A DNA stretch of 64,000 bases from Anaerotignum faecicola (GTDB taxonomy: Bacteria; Bacillota; Clostridia; Lachnospirales; Anaerotignaceae), in NCBI RefSeq assembly GCF_003865035.1, contig NZ_BHVZ01000002.1:1-64000 (forward strand), given 5' to 3'. Shown piece after piece: positions 51,141 to 59,980 of this stretch. Below the pieces are notes generated by a model. The model ran no database searches. It was not told where the DNA came from and worked only from the letters and a program-made list of their open reading frames with translations. The position numbers were made by a program, and so were the translations under genes. Each line of letters begins with the position of its first letter. Position 1 is the first letter of the stretch.

Positions 51141-52097
51141 ATGGCTTACACCAATAGTTCTCTGGTATCCTATACCAAACTTAGTCCGAACCATTCAGGA
51201 CATAGAACACATTCCATCGACAGAATTACACCCCACTGCGTAGTGGGTCAGTGTTCTATGGAAACTTTAGGAAATATCTTTACACCGACTTCCAGACAAG
51301 CAAGCTGCAACTATGGCATCGGACCCGATGGAAGAGTCGGAATGTATGTTGAGGAGAAGAACCGCAGTTGGTGTTCGTCCTCCAATGCAAATGACCAAAG
51401 GGCCGTCACAATTGAGTGTGCATCCGATACGAAACATCCATATACTATGAACAGCACTGTGTATGCAATTCTTATTAAGCTTTGCGTAGATATCTGTAAA
51501 CGTAATGGCAAGAAGAAACTTATCTGGCTTGGGGATAAAAATAAGACTCTGAATTACTCACCAAAATCTGATGAGATGGTACTTACAGTTCACAGATGGT
51601 TTGCCAATAAGTCCTGTCCGGGTGACTGGCTCTATGCCAGACTTGGAGATTTGGCTGCGAAGGTTACCGCAGAGCTTTCTGGAACTACTTCTGGTAGCGG
51701 CAGCACTGCTCCTACCACTCAGATGTACCGTGTACGCAAGTCTTGGTCTGATGCCAAGAGTCAGATTGGAGCTTATAAGGTACTGGACAATGCCAAGAAA
51801 AAGGCAGACGAGAATTCTGGCTACAAGGTTTTTGATGCCTCTGGAAATGTTGTCTACCCTGCAGCATCCACACCGGCGCTCACTCCTTCCAAGGATACTT
51901 CCTATAAGGTTCAGGTCAGCATCGCCAATCTGAATATCCGTAAGGGGCCGGGTACCAACTACGACAGAACCGGTCAGTTCACTGGCAAGGGCATCTTTAC
52001 CATTGTTCAGGAGTCCAAGGGAGCAGGCGCTACCCTCTGGGGCAAGCTCAAATCCGGATCCGGATGGATTTCTCTTGATTTTGCAAAGAAGTTATAA
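51141..52097 (+). CDS. Endolysin: N-acetylmuramoyl-L-alanine amidase with SH3 domain
   Basis: A 318-residue lysin. The amidase domain (residues about 15-180) has zinc ligands in ITPHCVVGQ (H), TVHRWF (H) and KSCPGDW (C), of the amidase_2/PGRP type found in many clostridial phages. After a short Ser/Gly linker comes a ~50-residue middle region and a C-terminal bacterial SH3 domain (ANLNIRKGPGTNYDRTG). It cuts the peptide-sugar bond of the cell wall. AGGAGG lies before ATG 51141. Codon use returns to that of the head and replication genes. Confidence 0.9.
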   Translation: MAYTNSSLVSYTKLSPNHSGHRTHSIDRITPHCVVGQCSMETLGNIFTPTSRQASCNYGIGPDGRVGMYVEEKNRSWCSSSNANDQRAVTIECASDTKHPYTMNSTVYAILIKLCVDICKRNGKKKLIWLGDKNKTLNYSPKSDEMVLTVHRWFANKSCPGDWLYARLGDLAAKVTAELSGTTSGSGSTAPTTQMYRVRKSWSDAKSQIGAYKVLDNAKKKADENSGYKVFDASGNVVYPAASTPALTPSKDTSYKVQVSIANLNIRKGPGTNYDRTGQFTGKGIFTIVQESKGAGATLWGKLKSGSGWISLDFAKKL

Positions 52098-52155
52098 GAC
52101 ACACCTTTTCACAGGGTCTGTGGGAATTATCTCCTACAGTCCCTCTTTTTTCATA

Positions 52156-52258
52156 TTTTTTCGTCAAAACAGGCCTCTCTTCTCCAGTGGATAGTGGAGG
52201 CAAATAATTTTATCTTTTTTCGGCCAAACTGCTATCTCGCCTCCATTTAGTAGTGAGG
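52156..52258 (+). promoter_or_regulatory. Paired hairpin element, copy 2 (types B then A)
   Basis: Type B: TTTTTCGTCAAAA from 52156, hairpin CTCC (52182-52185)/GGAG (52196-52199) around AGTGGATAGT. Type A: TTTTTCGGCCAAAC at 52216-52229, hairpin CCTC/GAGG (about 52240-52257) around ATTTAGTAGT. Lead motifs and loops equal those of copy 1 at 24.49-24.60 kb, with stem bases changed on both sides and order reversed. It precedes the recombinase operon. Confidence 0.55.
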
Positions 52259-52282
52259 AACTTCCTCAGATTGGAGGCAATT

Positions 52283-52504
52283 ATGCAAGAGAATATCACA
52301 ACATCAATTCCGGTTTCTGCTGCTCATAAGCCCATCCAGCAGGCCGATATCGAACAGGATTATAACTTCTTTCAGGCGCAGAAAGTGGCTGAAAACATGT
52401 TGGAGCTTGGACTTATTTCCTTGTCAGAGTTCAACAAATTATCGCTGAAAAATCGTGAGACATTCTCTCCATTTTGGGTGGAGATTATGCCCGAAATCCG
52501 TTGA
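52283..52504 (+). CDS. SHOCT-like small protein of the recombinase operon
   Basis: A 73-residue protein with GGAGG before ATG 52283. The C-terminal 50 residues (DYNFFQAQKVAENMLELGLI, then SLSEFNKLSLKNRETFSPF) form two helices like SHOCT or short recombinase-accessory proteins found upstream of serine recombinases in Clostridia. It might be a directionality factor; this is inference from place. About 54 bases separate it from the first recombinase. Confidence 0.6.
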   Translation: MQENITTSIPVSAAHKPIQQADIEQDYNFFQAQKVAENMLELGLISLSEFNKLSLKNRETFSPFWVEIMPEIR

Positions 52505-52558
52505 TATATAAGGCTTTCAGAGCTAATATGTGACACTAACGAAGGGAGGTGAACTACC

Positions 52559-54124
52559 GTGAAGAAGGTAACAAAAATCGAAGGTGCACAGAATAACATC
52601 ACCATAAAAAAGAAACTCAGAGTTGCTGCCTACTGCCGTGTTTCGACAGGCAGTGATGCCCAGCTGGAAAGTCTGGAAGCACAGAAAACCCATTATGAGC
52701 GATACATCAATTCCCGTGAGGATTGGCAGTTCGCCGGTCTCTACTTCGATGAAGGTATCACAGGAACCAAGGCTGAAAAACGTCCGGAGTTACTTCGCTT
52801 GATATCAGATTGTGAAGCAAAGAAAATCGACTTTGTTATTACAAAATCTATCAGCCGCTTTTCTCGAAACACGACTGACTGCTTAGCACTCGTAAGAAAA
52901 CTGCAGAGCTTGGATATTCCGCTTTTCTTTGAGAAGGAAAATATAAACACCGGCTCAATGGAAAGTGAGCTCTTCCTTGCCATTCTCAGTAGCATGGCTG
53001 AAGGCGAATCCACTTCCATTTCAGAAAACGCCAAGTGGTCCATTAAACGCCGCTTCCAAAACGGAACCTTCAAGCTCAGCTATACACCTTACGGCTACGA
53101 TTGGAATGGCGAGAACATAGTCGTCAATCTAGAGCAGGCTAAAATTGTAAAAAGGATATTCGCTGATGTCCTTTCCGGCAAAGGAACTCAGGCTATTGCT
53201 GATGAATTGAATGCAGATGGTATTGCGTCCAAGAAAAACAGCAAATGGACCGCTACTACCATTCGAGCTATCCTTGCCAATGAGAAATATACCGGTGATG
53301 TTATTTTTCAGAAAACCTATACGGATGAAAACTTCAACCGCCATATCAATTATGGTGAGGTTGACCAGTACATGGCTCCAGACCACCATGAAGCGATTAT
53401 CAGCCATGAGGATTTTGACGCTGCCAATGCACTGGTCGCACAAAGAGCTTCTGAGAAAGGTATCGAAAAAGGCAATGGTAAATATCAGCAGCGCTACGCA
53501 TTCTCAGGAAAAATCATCTGCGGAGAATGTGGAGACACCTTTAAGCGCAGGATTCATCCTTGCACTACCTATAAATATGTAGCTTGGACCTGCAATACAC
53601 ATTTGAAGGACACAACTGCCTGTAGCATGAAGTACATCCGAGATGATGAGATAAAGGCCGCTTTCGTAACGATGCTGAACAAGCTAATCTACGGACATCG
53701 CCTGATACTTGCTCCTTATCTGAAAGCCCTTGAAAATTCCTCTGGCGACGAAGCTATCCAACGCATTCAACACTTGGAGCTTCTTCTGGCCCAGAATAGC
53801 GAGCAGCGAGAAACCCTGACAAAGCTGATGGCACAAGGCTATATTGACCAGATTTTATACAATCAAGAAACAAATGCCCTCCTCCTACAGGCAGAGACTT
53901 ACCGCTCTGATATTGAAGCTATCACCATCTGCATGACCGGTGACTCGGCAAAGGTTACGGAAACAAACCTATTGCTCCACTTTGTGTCTCATGCCGATAT
54001 GCTTACGGCCTACAGTGAGGAGCTTTTTGAAAGCTACGCAGACCACATCGAAGTAGCAAGCCGACATGAAATCCGATTTGTTATGAAATGTGGACTGACA
54101 TTCACAGAAAGGATTGGTGATTAA
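52559..54124 (+). CDS. Large serine recombinase 1 (integrase candidate)
   Basis: A 521-residue serine recombinase starting with GTG 52559 behind GGGAGGTG. The resolvase domain has [18 protein letters not shown] (catalytic Ser near residue 30), TKSISRFSRNTTDCLALVR (active-site arginines), then a recombinase domain (GYDWNGENIVVNLEQAKIVK) and a zinc ribbon (CGECGDTFKRRIHPC... C). A coiled coil lies at 390-460. It is one of three linked recombinase genes; any may carry out integration at rlmD. Confidence 0.92.
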   Translation: MKKVTKIEGAQNNITIKKKLRVAAYCRVSTGSDAQLESLEAQKTHYERYINSREDWQFAGLYFDEGITGTKAEKRPELLRLISDCEAKKIDFVITKSISRFSRNTTDCLALVRKLQSLDIPLFFEKENINTGSMESELFLAILSSMAEGESTSISENAKWSIKRRFQNGTFKLSYTPYGYDWNGENIVVNLEQAKIVKRIFADVLSGKGTQAIADELNADGIASKKNSKWTATTIRAILANEKYTGDVIFQKTYTDENFNRHINYGEVDQYMAPDHHEAIISHEDFDAANALVAQRASEKGIEKGNGKYQQRYAFSGKIICGECGDTFKRRIHPCTTYKYVAWTCNTHLKDTTACSMKYIRDDEIKAAFVTMLNKLIYGHRLILAPYLKALENSSGDEAIQRIQHLELLLAQNSEQRETLTKLMAQGYIDQILYNQETNALLLQAETYRSDIEAITICMTGDSAKVTETNLLLHFVSHADMLTAYSEELFESYADHIEVASRHEIRFVMKCGLTFTERIGD

Positions 54125-54541
54125 ATGGGGCACACACCCTTTGGCTATCGGATTGAAAACGGCACTGCCGTCATTGATAAACCTACTGCCACTAAGCTCC
54201 GACAGCTCTATAAGAATTATTTGAGTGGTATGTCCTTATCGAAGGCAGCTGCAGAAGCCGGAATTCCAACCTATCATGGAACCGCTAAGCGATTGATGGA
54301 AACAGCCCATTATCTTGGTGATGACTTCTACCCATCTATCATTGATAAGGACACTTACCAGAACGCGCAAGAAGAGCGTATACGCCGGGCCACTAAGCTC
54401 GGACGGAATAATAAGAAAACACAAATGAGGGAAATACAGATACCTACCCACTTTTATATGAAAGACGGTGTTGCCTTACATGATAACCCCGTCAGACAAG
54501 CGGAATACCTGTACAGCCTCATAGAAAGTGAGAGTCAATAA
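54125..54541 (+). CDS. Recombinase-domain protein lacking the catalytic domain
   Basis: A 138-residue protein with only the middle recombinase domain: [20 protein letters not shown], then [20 protein letters not shown]. The N-terminal serine resolvase domain and the zinc ribbon are absent. It starts directly after the first recombinase stop and overlaps the next gene by one base (TAATG), so all three are translated together. It could be a DNA-binding accessory subunit or directionality factor; a decayed gene is less likely because the frame and coupling are intact. Confidence 0.75.
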   Translation: MGHTPFGYRIENGTAVIDKPTATKLRQLYKNYLSGMSLSKAAAEAGIPTYHGTAKRLMETAHYLGDDFYPSIIDKDTYQNAQEERIRRATKLGRNNKKTQMREIQIPTHFYMKDGVALHDNPVRQAEYLYSLIESESQ

Positions 54542-56109
54542 TGGGAAATGTAATGCTGATTCCTGCGAGACGCCAAGTTGGAAGTAACGCTCGCAAGAAG
54601 GAAGAAGAAAAACCGAAGCTCCGAGTCGCAGCGTACTGCCGTGTCAGTACAGACAGCGATGAGCAGGCTACCAGCTATGAAGCTCAGGTAGAACACTATA
54701 CAGAATATATTCAGAAGAACCCGGATTGGGAATTCACCGGAATCTATGCCGATGACGGCATCTCCGGCACCAACACAAAAAAGCGTGAAGAATTCAACCG
54801 CATGATTGATGACTGCAAGGCCGGTAAAATTGATATGATTATTACCAAATCCATCAGCCGATTTGCCCGAAACACTCTGGACTGTCTGAAATACATCAGA
54901 GAACTCAAGGACATGAATATTCCTGTCATATTCGAAAAGGAGTCCATAAACACGATGGATGCCAAAGGAGAAATCCTAATCACCATCATGGCATCACTGG
55001 CCCAACAGGAATCACAATCCTTGAGCCAGAACGTGAAGATGGGCATCCAGTTCCGCTATCAGCAAGGCAAAGTGCAAATCAACCACAACCGCTTCCTCGG
55101 TTACACAAAGGATGCGGACGGCAACCTTGTCATCGACCCGGAACAAGCGGAAATTGTAAAGCGCATTTATCGAGAATACTTGGAAGGCCTCAGCATGGAT
55201 AAGATTGCAGCCGGTCTGGAGCGTGATGGCATTCTCACCGGAGCAGGCAAAGCTAAGTGGCATACCAGCACCATCAACAAGATTCTCCGAAATGAGAAAT
55301 ACATCGGTGATGCTCTTCTCCAGAAGACTTACACCACCGATTTCTTGAATAAAACCAGAGTCAAGAACAACGGCCTCATGCCTCAGTACTATGTGGAAGG
55401 TAACCACGAAGCTATTATTCCGAAGGAAATCTACCTGCAGGTTCAGGAAGAACTGGTCCGCAGGCGAGTAGTCAAGACCAGCGCCAACGGCAAGAAACGT
55501 AGCTACAGCTGCAACCACTGCTTCTCCCAAATTGTCATCTGCGGCGAATGTGGTGAAATGTTCCGCAGGCTCCACTGGAATAACCGAGGTGTCAAGTCCA
55601 TCGTCTGGCGCTGCATCAGTAGGCTGGAATCCACCGGACTGGAATGCCACGCCCGAACCATCAATGAGCTGGTCCTTCAGGATGCCGTCGTCAAGGCAAT
55701 CAACCAGATGCTTGGAGACAAAAGTAGCTATCAGGCACAGCTGCAGCTTAACATCGCTTCGGTTATCCGAGCTTCGCAGGCCACTTCCGTTGAGAACATT
55801 GACGAGAAGCTGATGGCCCTGCAACAAGAGCTCATCCAGAAAGCCCAGAGCAAAGAAGTCTACGACGAGATTGCTGATGAGATTTTCAGACTCCGAGAGC
55901 TCCGCCAGCAGACAATAGTCGATACTGCTACAAGGGATGAGCAAATAAAACGAATCAACGACCTGCAGGATTACATCTCCCAGCAGACCGCCCACCTCAC
56001 CGAGTTCGACGAGTTACTGGTGCGACGCTGGGTCAAGCAGATAACCATCTGGGATGACCGCATCACAGTCGAACTAAAATCCGGCGTTAGCATCGATGTT
56101 GATGCATAA
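54541..56109 (+). CDS. Large serine recombinase 2 (integrase candidate)
   Basis: A 522-residue recombinase: [20 protein letters not shown] (catalytic Ser near residue 36), [20 protein letters not shown], a recombinase domain ([20 protein letters not shown]) and zinc ribbon ([17 protein letters not shown]), then a coiled coil (about 410-480). The zinc ribbon and coiled coil are typical of large serine integrases. Similar in plan to recombinase 1 but clearly divergent. A strong terminator follows. Confidence 0.92.
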   Translation: MGNVMLIPARRQVGSNARKKEEEKPKLRVAAYCRVSTDSDEQATSYEAQVEHYTEYIQKNPDWEFTGIYADDGISGTNTKKREEFNRMIDDCKAGKIDMIITKSISRFARNTLDCLKYIRELKDMNIPVIFEKESINTMDAKGEILITIMASLAQQESQSLSQNVKMGIQFRYQQGKVQINHNRFLGYTKDADGNLVIDPEQAEIVKRIYREYLEGLSMDKIAAGLERDGILTGAGKAKWHTSTINKILRNEKYIGDALLQKTYTTDFLNKTRVKNNGLMPQYYVEGNHEAIIPKEIYLQVQEELVRRRVVKTSANGKKRSYSCNHCFSQIVICGECGEMFRRLHWNNRGVKSIVWRCISRLESTGLECHARTINELVLQDAVVKAINQMLGDKSSYQAQLQLNIASVIRASQATSVENIDEKLMALQQELIQKAQSKEVYDEIADEIFRLRELRQQTIVDTATRDEQIKRINDLQDYISQQTAHLTEFDELLVRRWVKQITIWDDRITVELKSGVSIDVDA

Positions 56110-56127
56110 CTCCATAGACGCACGAAA

Positions 56128-56164
56128 CCCTCTCGACCATGCACTGGTCGGGAGGGTATTTTTT
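56128..56164 (+). terminator. Intrinsic terminator of the recombinase operon
   Basis: CCCTCTCGACCA (56128-56139) pairs with TGGTCGGGAGGG (56145-56156, one G-U) around five bases; TATTTTTT follows. It closes the rightward genes, next to the end of the leftward DUF4238 gene. Confidence 0.8.
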
Positions 56165-57173
56165 AGTTATTCAGCTGGACAACAAAATTCGCTGCATTTT
56201 TTTCAATTTCAATATTATATCTTTTTACTGCTTCATCCGTGATATGAGTAACATAAAAATTTTCATCATGTTCTGAATTTCTACCTTGCGCCATTAAAAT
56301 TCTAGGCGACAAAGGTAGCACTCCTTGTAGCTTTCCATCCAGCCTTCTAAATACAAAAACAGGATTGTCACTGGTATTAAATGTCTCAGGTCCATCTGCA
56401 ACAAGAAAATGAAAGGATGTATTGGATAAATTTGCCATCGCATGTGTATATATCACTCCAGAATCATTTAAATATTGACGATAAAATTTCAATAACAAAT
56501 TATGTTTCATTTCTTCTGCAGCATTATCAAGCATAGGAAGTTCTCGTTCTTCTTCAGGAATGTCTATTTCATCTAAGCGAAGAACTTCCTTGCAAAGCCA
56601 CTCCCATGCATCGTTAAACTGTATGTTAGATTTAATACTTCTCCAATCTAACGACGTATAAAATTTCATTAAATACTCTTTATTAGCATTGGAAATAATT
56701 CTGTCCGCCGAATTAAATATTGAATTTTCAAGTTCTGAACGAACTGTACCCCACGCATCTTCATATTTTAAAGACCATAATTCTTCTATATCTCGTATTT
56801 TTACTTTCTCTATTTCCGCTTTCAGTTTTTTCTTACTTACAACAGATCCGTCCTTTCTCTGGATCGTCCAATTATCAAAGTCGTAATAAATTTTATTCAA
56901 TTCAAGATTATCAGAAACAACTACCTCTCCATAATGAACTTCTAAATCTTCGAGGCACGCAAAAATTTTATCTGCATCTTCTTTGGTTACGATGGGCATC
57001 CCAGCTACAATCGAATGATAGTTTGTTATTCCTGCTATTTTATCTTTATTTCGCTCAACTACACTTTCCTTGTTCTCAAGAAAACGTATATATAAAGTAC
57101 CATTCCCGTGTTCCCATGCAGATAGGTATGTTCTTGGAATCAAATGATGATACTTTGCTTTTGTCTCACCCAT
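56163..57173 (-). CDS. DUF4238-family protein (putative phage defence)
   Basis: A 336-residue protein. The start HHLIPRTYLSAWEHGNGTLY is the DUF4238 signature (histidines then a W-rich beta element), and LVADGPETFNTSDNPVF near residue 265 is its second conserved block (SDNPV). A stand-alone DUF4238 gene was reported as an anti-phage system in a study of prophage and satellite hotspots (from memory). It is minus-strand, last in a unit after the SRA-like and NUDIX genes, with 10 bases before it. AT-rich codon use. Confidence 0.75.
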   Translation of the reverse strand: MGETKAKYHHLIPRTYLSAWEHGNGTLYIRFLENKESVVERNKDKIAGITNYHSIVAGMPIVTKEDADKIFACLEDLEVHYGEVVVSDNLELNKIYYDFDNWTIQRKDGSVVSKKKLKAEIEKVKIRDIEELWSLKYEDAWGTVRSELENSIFNSADRIISNANKEYLMKFYTSLDWRSIKSNIQFNDAWEWLCKEVLRLDEIDIPEEERELPMLDNAAEEMKHNLLLKFYRQYLNDSGVIYTHAMANLSNTSFHFLVADGPETFNTSDNPVFVFRRLDGKLQGVLPLSPRILMAQGRNSEHDENFYVTHITDEAVKRYNIEIEKNAANFVVQLNN

Positions 57174-57183
57174 TTAATCTCCT

Positions 57184-57582
57184 CTATTTTAAGTGTTTAT
57201 TGAATAATTCTAATTTCTCAATCAATTCCATATCGGCTGGCAACCAGTCAACGCTGTATAATTCATCTTTACTAAGCCAGCGCGCGTCCTCTGCTTCTTT
57301 GAGTTTTATTTCACCCTCGGTAACATTACACCAGAAGCAATCCATACTTAAATGAAATGATGAGTAATCATATTCAATAGTGTCTATCAAATCGCCAACT
57401 TCGGTTTTTACATCAAGCTCCTCTTGAATTTCCCTTACTAAGGCTTCTTGTGGTGTTTCCCCAGGTTCGATCTTTCCTCCAGGAAACTCCCATTGGCCCT
57501 TAAATTCACCGTATCCTCTCGCTGTGGCAAAAATCTTATCTTCGCTACGAATCACTGCAGCGACAACTCTAATCGTTTTCAT
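57184..57582 (-). CDS. NUDIX hydrolase (MutT-like)
   Basis: A 132-residue NUDIX enzyme. The motif GGKIEPGETPQEALVREIQE then EL (about residues 35-57) keeps the G-x5-E-x7-REUxEE core. MutT-like members hydrolyse oxidised or modified nucleoside triphosphates. GGAAG lies before ATG 57582, seven bases after the SRA-like gene stop; an upstream frame from 57630 would overlap it. Association with an SRA-like DNA-base reader suggests action on modified nucleotides, an inference. Confidence 0.85.
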   Translation of the reverse strand: MKTIRVVAAVIRSEDKIFATARGYGEFKGQWEFPGGKIEPGETPQEALVREIQEELDVKTEVGDLIDTIEYDYSSFHLSMDCFWCNVTEGEIKLKEAEDARWLSKDELYSVDWLPADMELIEKLELFNKHLK

Positions 57583-57589
57583 ATCTTCC

Positions 57590-58345
57590 TTATATAAACT
57601 CCAGCAACTTCTTTTCCATGCAGAATTCATACCCCATCTTTTTTAATCCAACCTTATCAAACTGAACGACTATCGTTGTTCCTTCAATCGCTGTAATCTT
57701 GCCAAGGCCAAATGCTTTATGTTTCACCTGTCTTCCGACAATATCGATTGGTATTTCCATCTGCGGTTTTGGCTCTGGTTTCGGAACAATCGGTGCAACA
57801 AATACAGGCTTCTTTGTTCCTTTTTTCTTGGCAGCAGCCATCATTTTTGTATACTCAGCATCAACATTCTTACCACGATTTTCGTAGTCATCCATATCCT
57901 TAAACACGAACATTTGCGGCTTCTTTACATCATTATCTGGTACAGGCCTTATCGGGAACATCCATACTTTTCGATCATTACCATCTTCACCGGGCTGCAC
58001 ATCTGTGTATGGCTTGCTCACAAGTTCTATTCTTCCGCAGTAAATATATTCTCCAGCATCTATAACTTCAAACAGATGAACATCAACTCCATTATAATTA
58101 GACTCAGCCAATGTGGCATTCTGCGCCCAATGAATGTCTTGGTCGCCTGATTTGCCCATGCCCGTATAATGTAAAACCCCGCCAATCCACTTATCATGAT
58201 AAAGACCTTTTGTATAATCCGATACAATAACAAGTGTATTTGTTGTTCTTGACCGGCGCATACCTCCCATATTTCCACATTTGAATATTCCAACAATATC
58301 TGCGTTCTTAATAATTTGTCCTATTTTTAGTCCAGGATTAAACAT
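57590..58345 (-). CDS. SRA/YDG-like modified-base reader with C-terminal SH3-like domain
   Basis: A 251-residue protein. Residues about 18-150 (GNMGGMRRSRTTNTLVIVSD, WIGGVLHYTGMGKSGDQD, VHLFEV) match the SRA-like fold found in ScoMcrA-type restriction enzymes that bind modified cytosine. The C-terminal 50 residues (VGRQVKHKAFGLGKITAIEG, then VVQFDKVGLKKMGY) resemble the small barrel at the end of UvrD/PcrA helicases. No nuclease domain is present, so it would be a reader working with a partner. First of three minus-strand genes; GGAGG precedes the start. Confidence 0.7.
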   Translation of the reverse strand: MFNPGLKIGQIIKNADIVGIFKCGNMGGMRRSRTTNTLVIVSDYTKGLYHDKWIGGVLHYTGMGKSGDQDIHWAQNATLAESNYNGVDVHLFEVIDAGEYIYCGRIELVSKPYTDVQPGEDGNDRKVWMFPIRPVPDNDVKKPQMFVFKDMDDYENRGKNVDAEYTKMMAAAKKKGTKKPVFVAPIVPKPEPKPQMEIPIDIVGRQVKHKAFGLGKITAIEGTTIVVQFDKVGLKKMGYEFCMEKKLLEFI

Positions 58346-58618
58346 AGATACGCCTCCAATTCTTAATATCTATTCCACTGTCAAGTCTGTCTCTTAGTAT
58401 CGAGTGGCTTGAACTGCGGTCAGCCTTGTTATCCATATCACTGCCACAACCCCTGACATCTAATCCACAGCCTAAACCTACCACTCAATTTCCGCTGCCT
58501 GGAAAATTCGCTTAGTAGATATGTTTCCATATAAGAAAACCGATCTTTTCGCAAGGACGCTCTGATGGCACTCACCTCGCAAAAAGCCCGGAAATACGCC
58601 GCTTTCTGGCACTTGATT
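58346..58618. other. Non-coding right end of the prophage
   Basis: No gene is seen in 273 bases between the SRA-like gene and the rlmD stop. No perfect strong hairpin stands out. The promoter of the SRA-NUDIX-DUF4238 unit should lie in the left part. Composition is mixed. The stretch ends at the presumed attachment site in the last codons of rlmD. Confidence 0.4.
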
Positions 58619-59980
58619 TTATTTTCTTGACATCAAAACAACCGTCTCTACATGATTTGTATGAGGGAACTGGTCTACAGGCTGCACCTCGCGTGTATGG
58701 TAGCCGCCAGCCGCAAGCACAGCCAAATCCCGTGCGAGTGTCGCAGGGTTACAGGAAACATACACGACCTTTTCGGGTGCAATTTGGAGAATCGTTTCCA
58801 GCAGGCGTGCATCACAGCCCTTTCTGGGCGGGTCAACCACAACCACATCTGCCGCAATGCCCTCCTCCCGATACAGCTCTGGGATGACCTCCTCCGCCGC
58901 GCCGACGGCAAAGGCTGCGTTCGTGATACCGTTTCGCTCCGCGTTTTTCCTCGCGTCCGCAATGGCTTCGGGCACAATCTCCACGCCGAATACCTGCCTT
59001 GCCTTCCTTGCGAAGAAAAGAGAAATCGTCCCGATGCCGCAGTATAAATCCAGCACCGTTTCGTCCCCCTTTAAATCCGCCAGCTCCACAGCCTTTTTAT
59101 ACAGCACCTCTGTCTGCACGGGGTTCACCTGATAGAACGAAAGCGGCGAAATCTCAAATTCGATGCCGTCAAGCGAATCGGTAATCGTATCCTTCCCCCA
59201 AAGGGTGATGATTTTTCTGCCGAGGATGACGTTTGTTTTCTCCCGATTCACGTTCAGCACAATGGAGACCATGCCCTCTATCCTTTGCAGGCGTTCCACC
59301 AGCACCTCGCTGTGCGGCAGTCTTTTCCCGTTGAGTACGATGCAGACCATCACCTCACCGCTGCTTCTGCCGATGCGTGTCAGAATATGGCGGACAAGCC
59401 CTGTGTGTGTTTCCTCATCATACAGAGGAATCTGAAATTCATTCAGAAAATCGCGCACAAGGGCAACAATGGCATCGTTCCGTTCATTTTGCAGGAAGCA
59501 CTGCTTGGTATCCACAATGCGGTGGCTGCGTTTGGCATAAAAGCCGACAGAGCAGCCGTCCTTGCCCTGCCCCACGGGGAACTGTGCCTTATTGCGGTAG
59601 CGCCAAGGCGCATCCATGCCGATGGCAGGTCTTACGGTCACGCCCGTAATGCCGCCGATGCGTTCGAGGTCGTCCTGCACCTCCTTTGTTTTATACGCAA
59701 GCTGCGCCGCATAGGAAAGGTGCTGCAGCTGGCATCCGCCGCACTGCTTCGCAACAGGACAGCAGGGCTCTCTGCGGTCGGGCGAGGGGGTCAGGATTTC
59801 CAGCAGCTTGCCATAGCCGAAATGCTTTCTTGTCTTTACAATCAGCACAAGGCAGGTCTCTCTGGGCAATGCCCCCTCTACAAAGACGGTATAGCCCTCT
59901 ATCCGCCCGATGCCCTCGCCATTACTGCCCAGTGCAGCTATTTTGATTTCATACGTTTTATTCTTCTCTACAGGAATCAT
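58619..59980 (-). CDS. rlmD: 23S rRNA (uracil-5-)-methyltransferase RlmCD/RumA
   Basis: A 453-residue enzyme that methylates U1939-type uridine in 23S rRNA. TRAM domain (residues 1-60), 4Fe-4S ligands in CCPVAKQCGGCQLQ (about 73-87), SAM motif VLDLYCGIGTISLFFA (about 305-320), and catalytic VYVSCNPATLARD (Cys near 410). The product is complete (NHVETVVLMSRK at the end), but the last ten codons are AT-rich while the gene is GC-rich, as if the end had been supplied by the inserted prophage. ATG 59980 suits the GGAG site better than ATG 59983. Confidence 0.93.
   Translation of the reverse strand: MIPVEKNKTYEIKIAALGSNGEGIGRIEGYTVFVEGALPRETCLVLIVKTRKHFGYGKLLEILTPSPDRREPCCPVAKQCGGCQLQHLSYAAQLAYKTKEVQDDLERIGGITGVTVRPAIGMDAPWRYRNKAQFPVGQGKDGCSVGFYAKRSHRIVDTKQCFLQNERNDAIVALVRDFLNEFQIPLYDEETHTGLVRHILTRIGRSSGEVMVCIVLNGKRLPHSEVLVERLQRIEGMVSIVLNVNREKTNVILGRKIITLWGKDTITDSLDGIEFEISPLSFYQVNPVQTEVLYKKAVELADLKGDETVLDLYCGIGTISLFFARKARQVFGVEIVPEAIADARKNAERNGITNAAFAVGAAEEVIPELYREEGIAADVVVVDPPRKGCDARLLETILQIAPEKVVYVSCNPATLARDLAVLAAGGYHTREVQPVDQFPHTNHVETVVLMSRK
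58646..58660 (-). other. Presumed prophage attachment site in the rlmD 3' end
   Basis: The codons for T-N-H-V-E (58646-58660) mark the switch from GC-rich host codons to the AT-rich tail. The conserved CAT codon and following GAR are shared with the orphan end at 7129-7137. Serine integrases need only a 2-base common core, so a long direct repeat is not expected. The exact crossover is not determined. Confidence 0.45.

Noticed and set aside
54125..54541. Calling the middle recombinase a pseudogene
   Set aside because: The frame is intact, starts and stops are coupled to both neighbours, and there is no trace of a broken catalytic domain next to it, so it was kept as a gene.
7201..58526. GGAAACATAT at 7201 and its complement near 58517 as attachment repeats
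   Set aside because: The copies are inverted relative to each other, while integration gives direct repeats, and ten AT-rich bases can match by chance.
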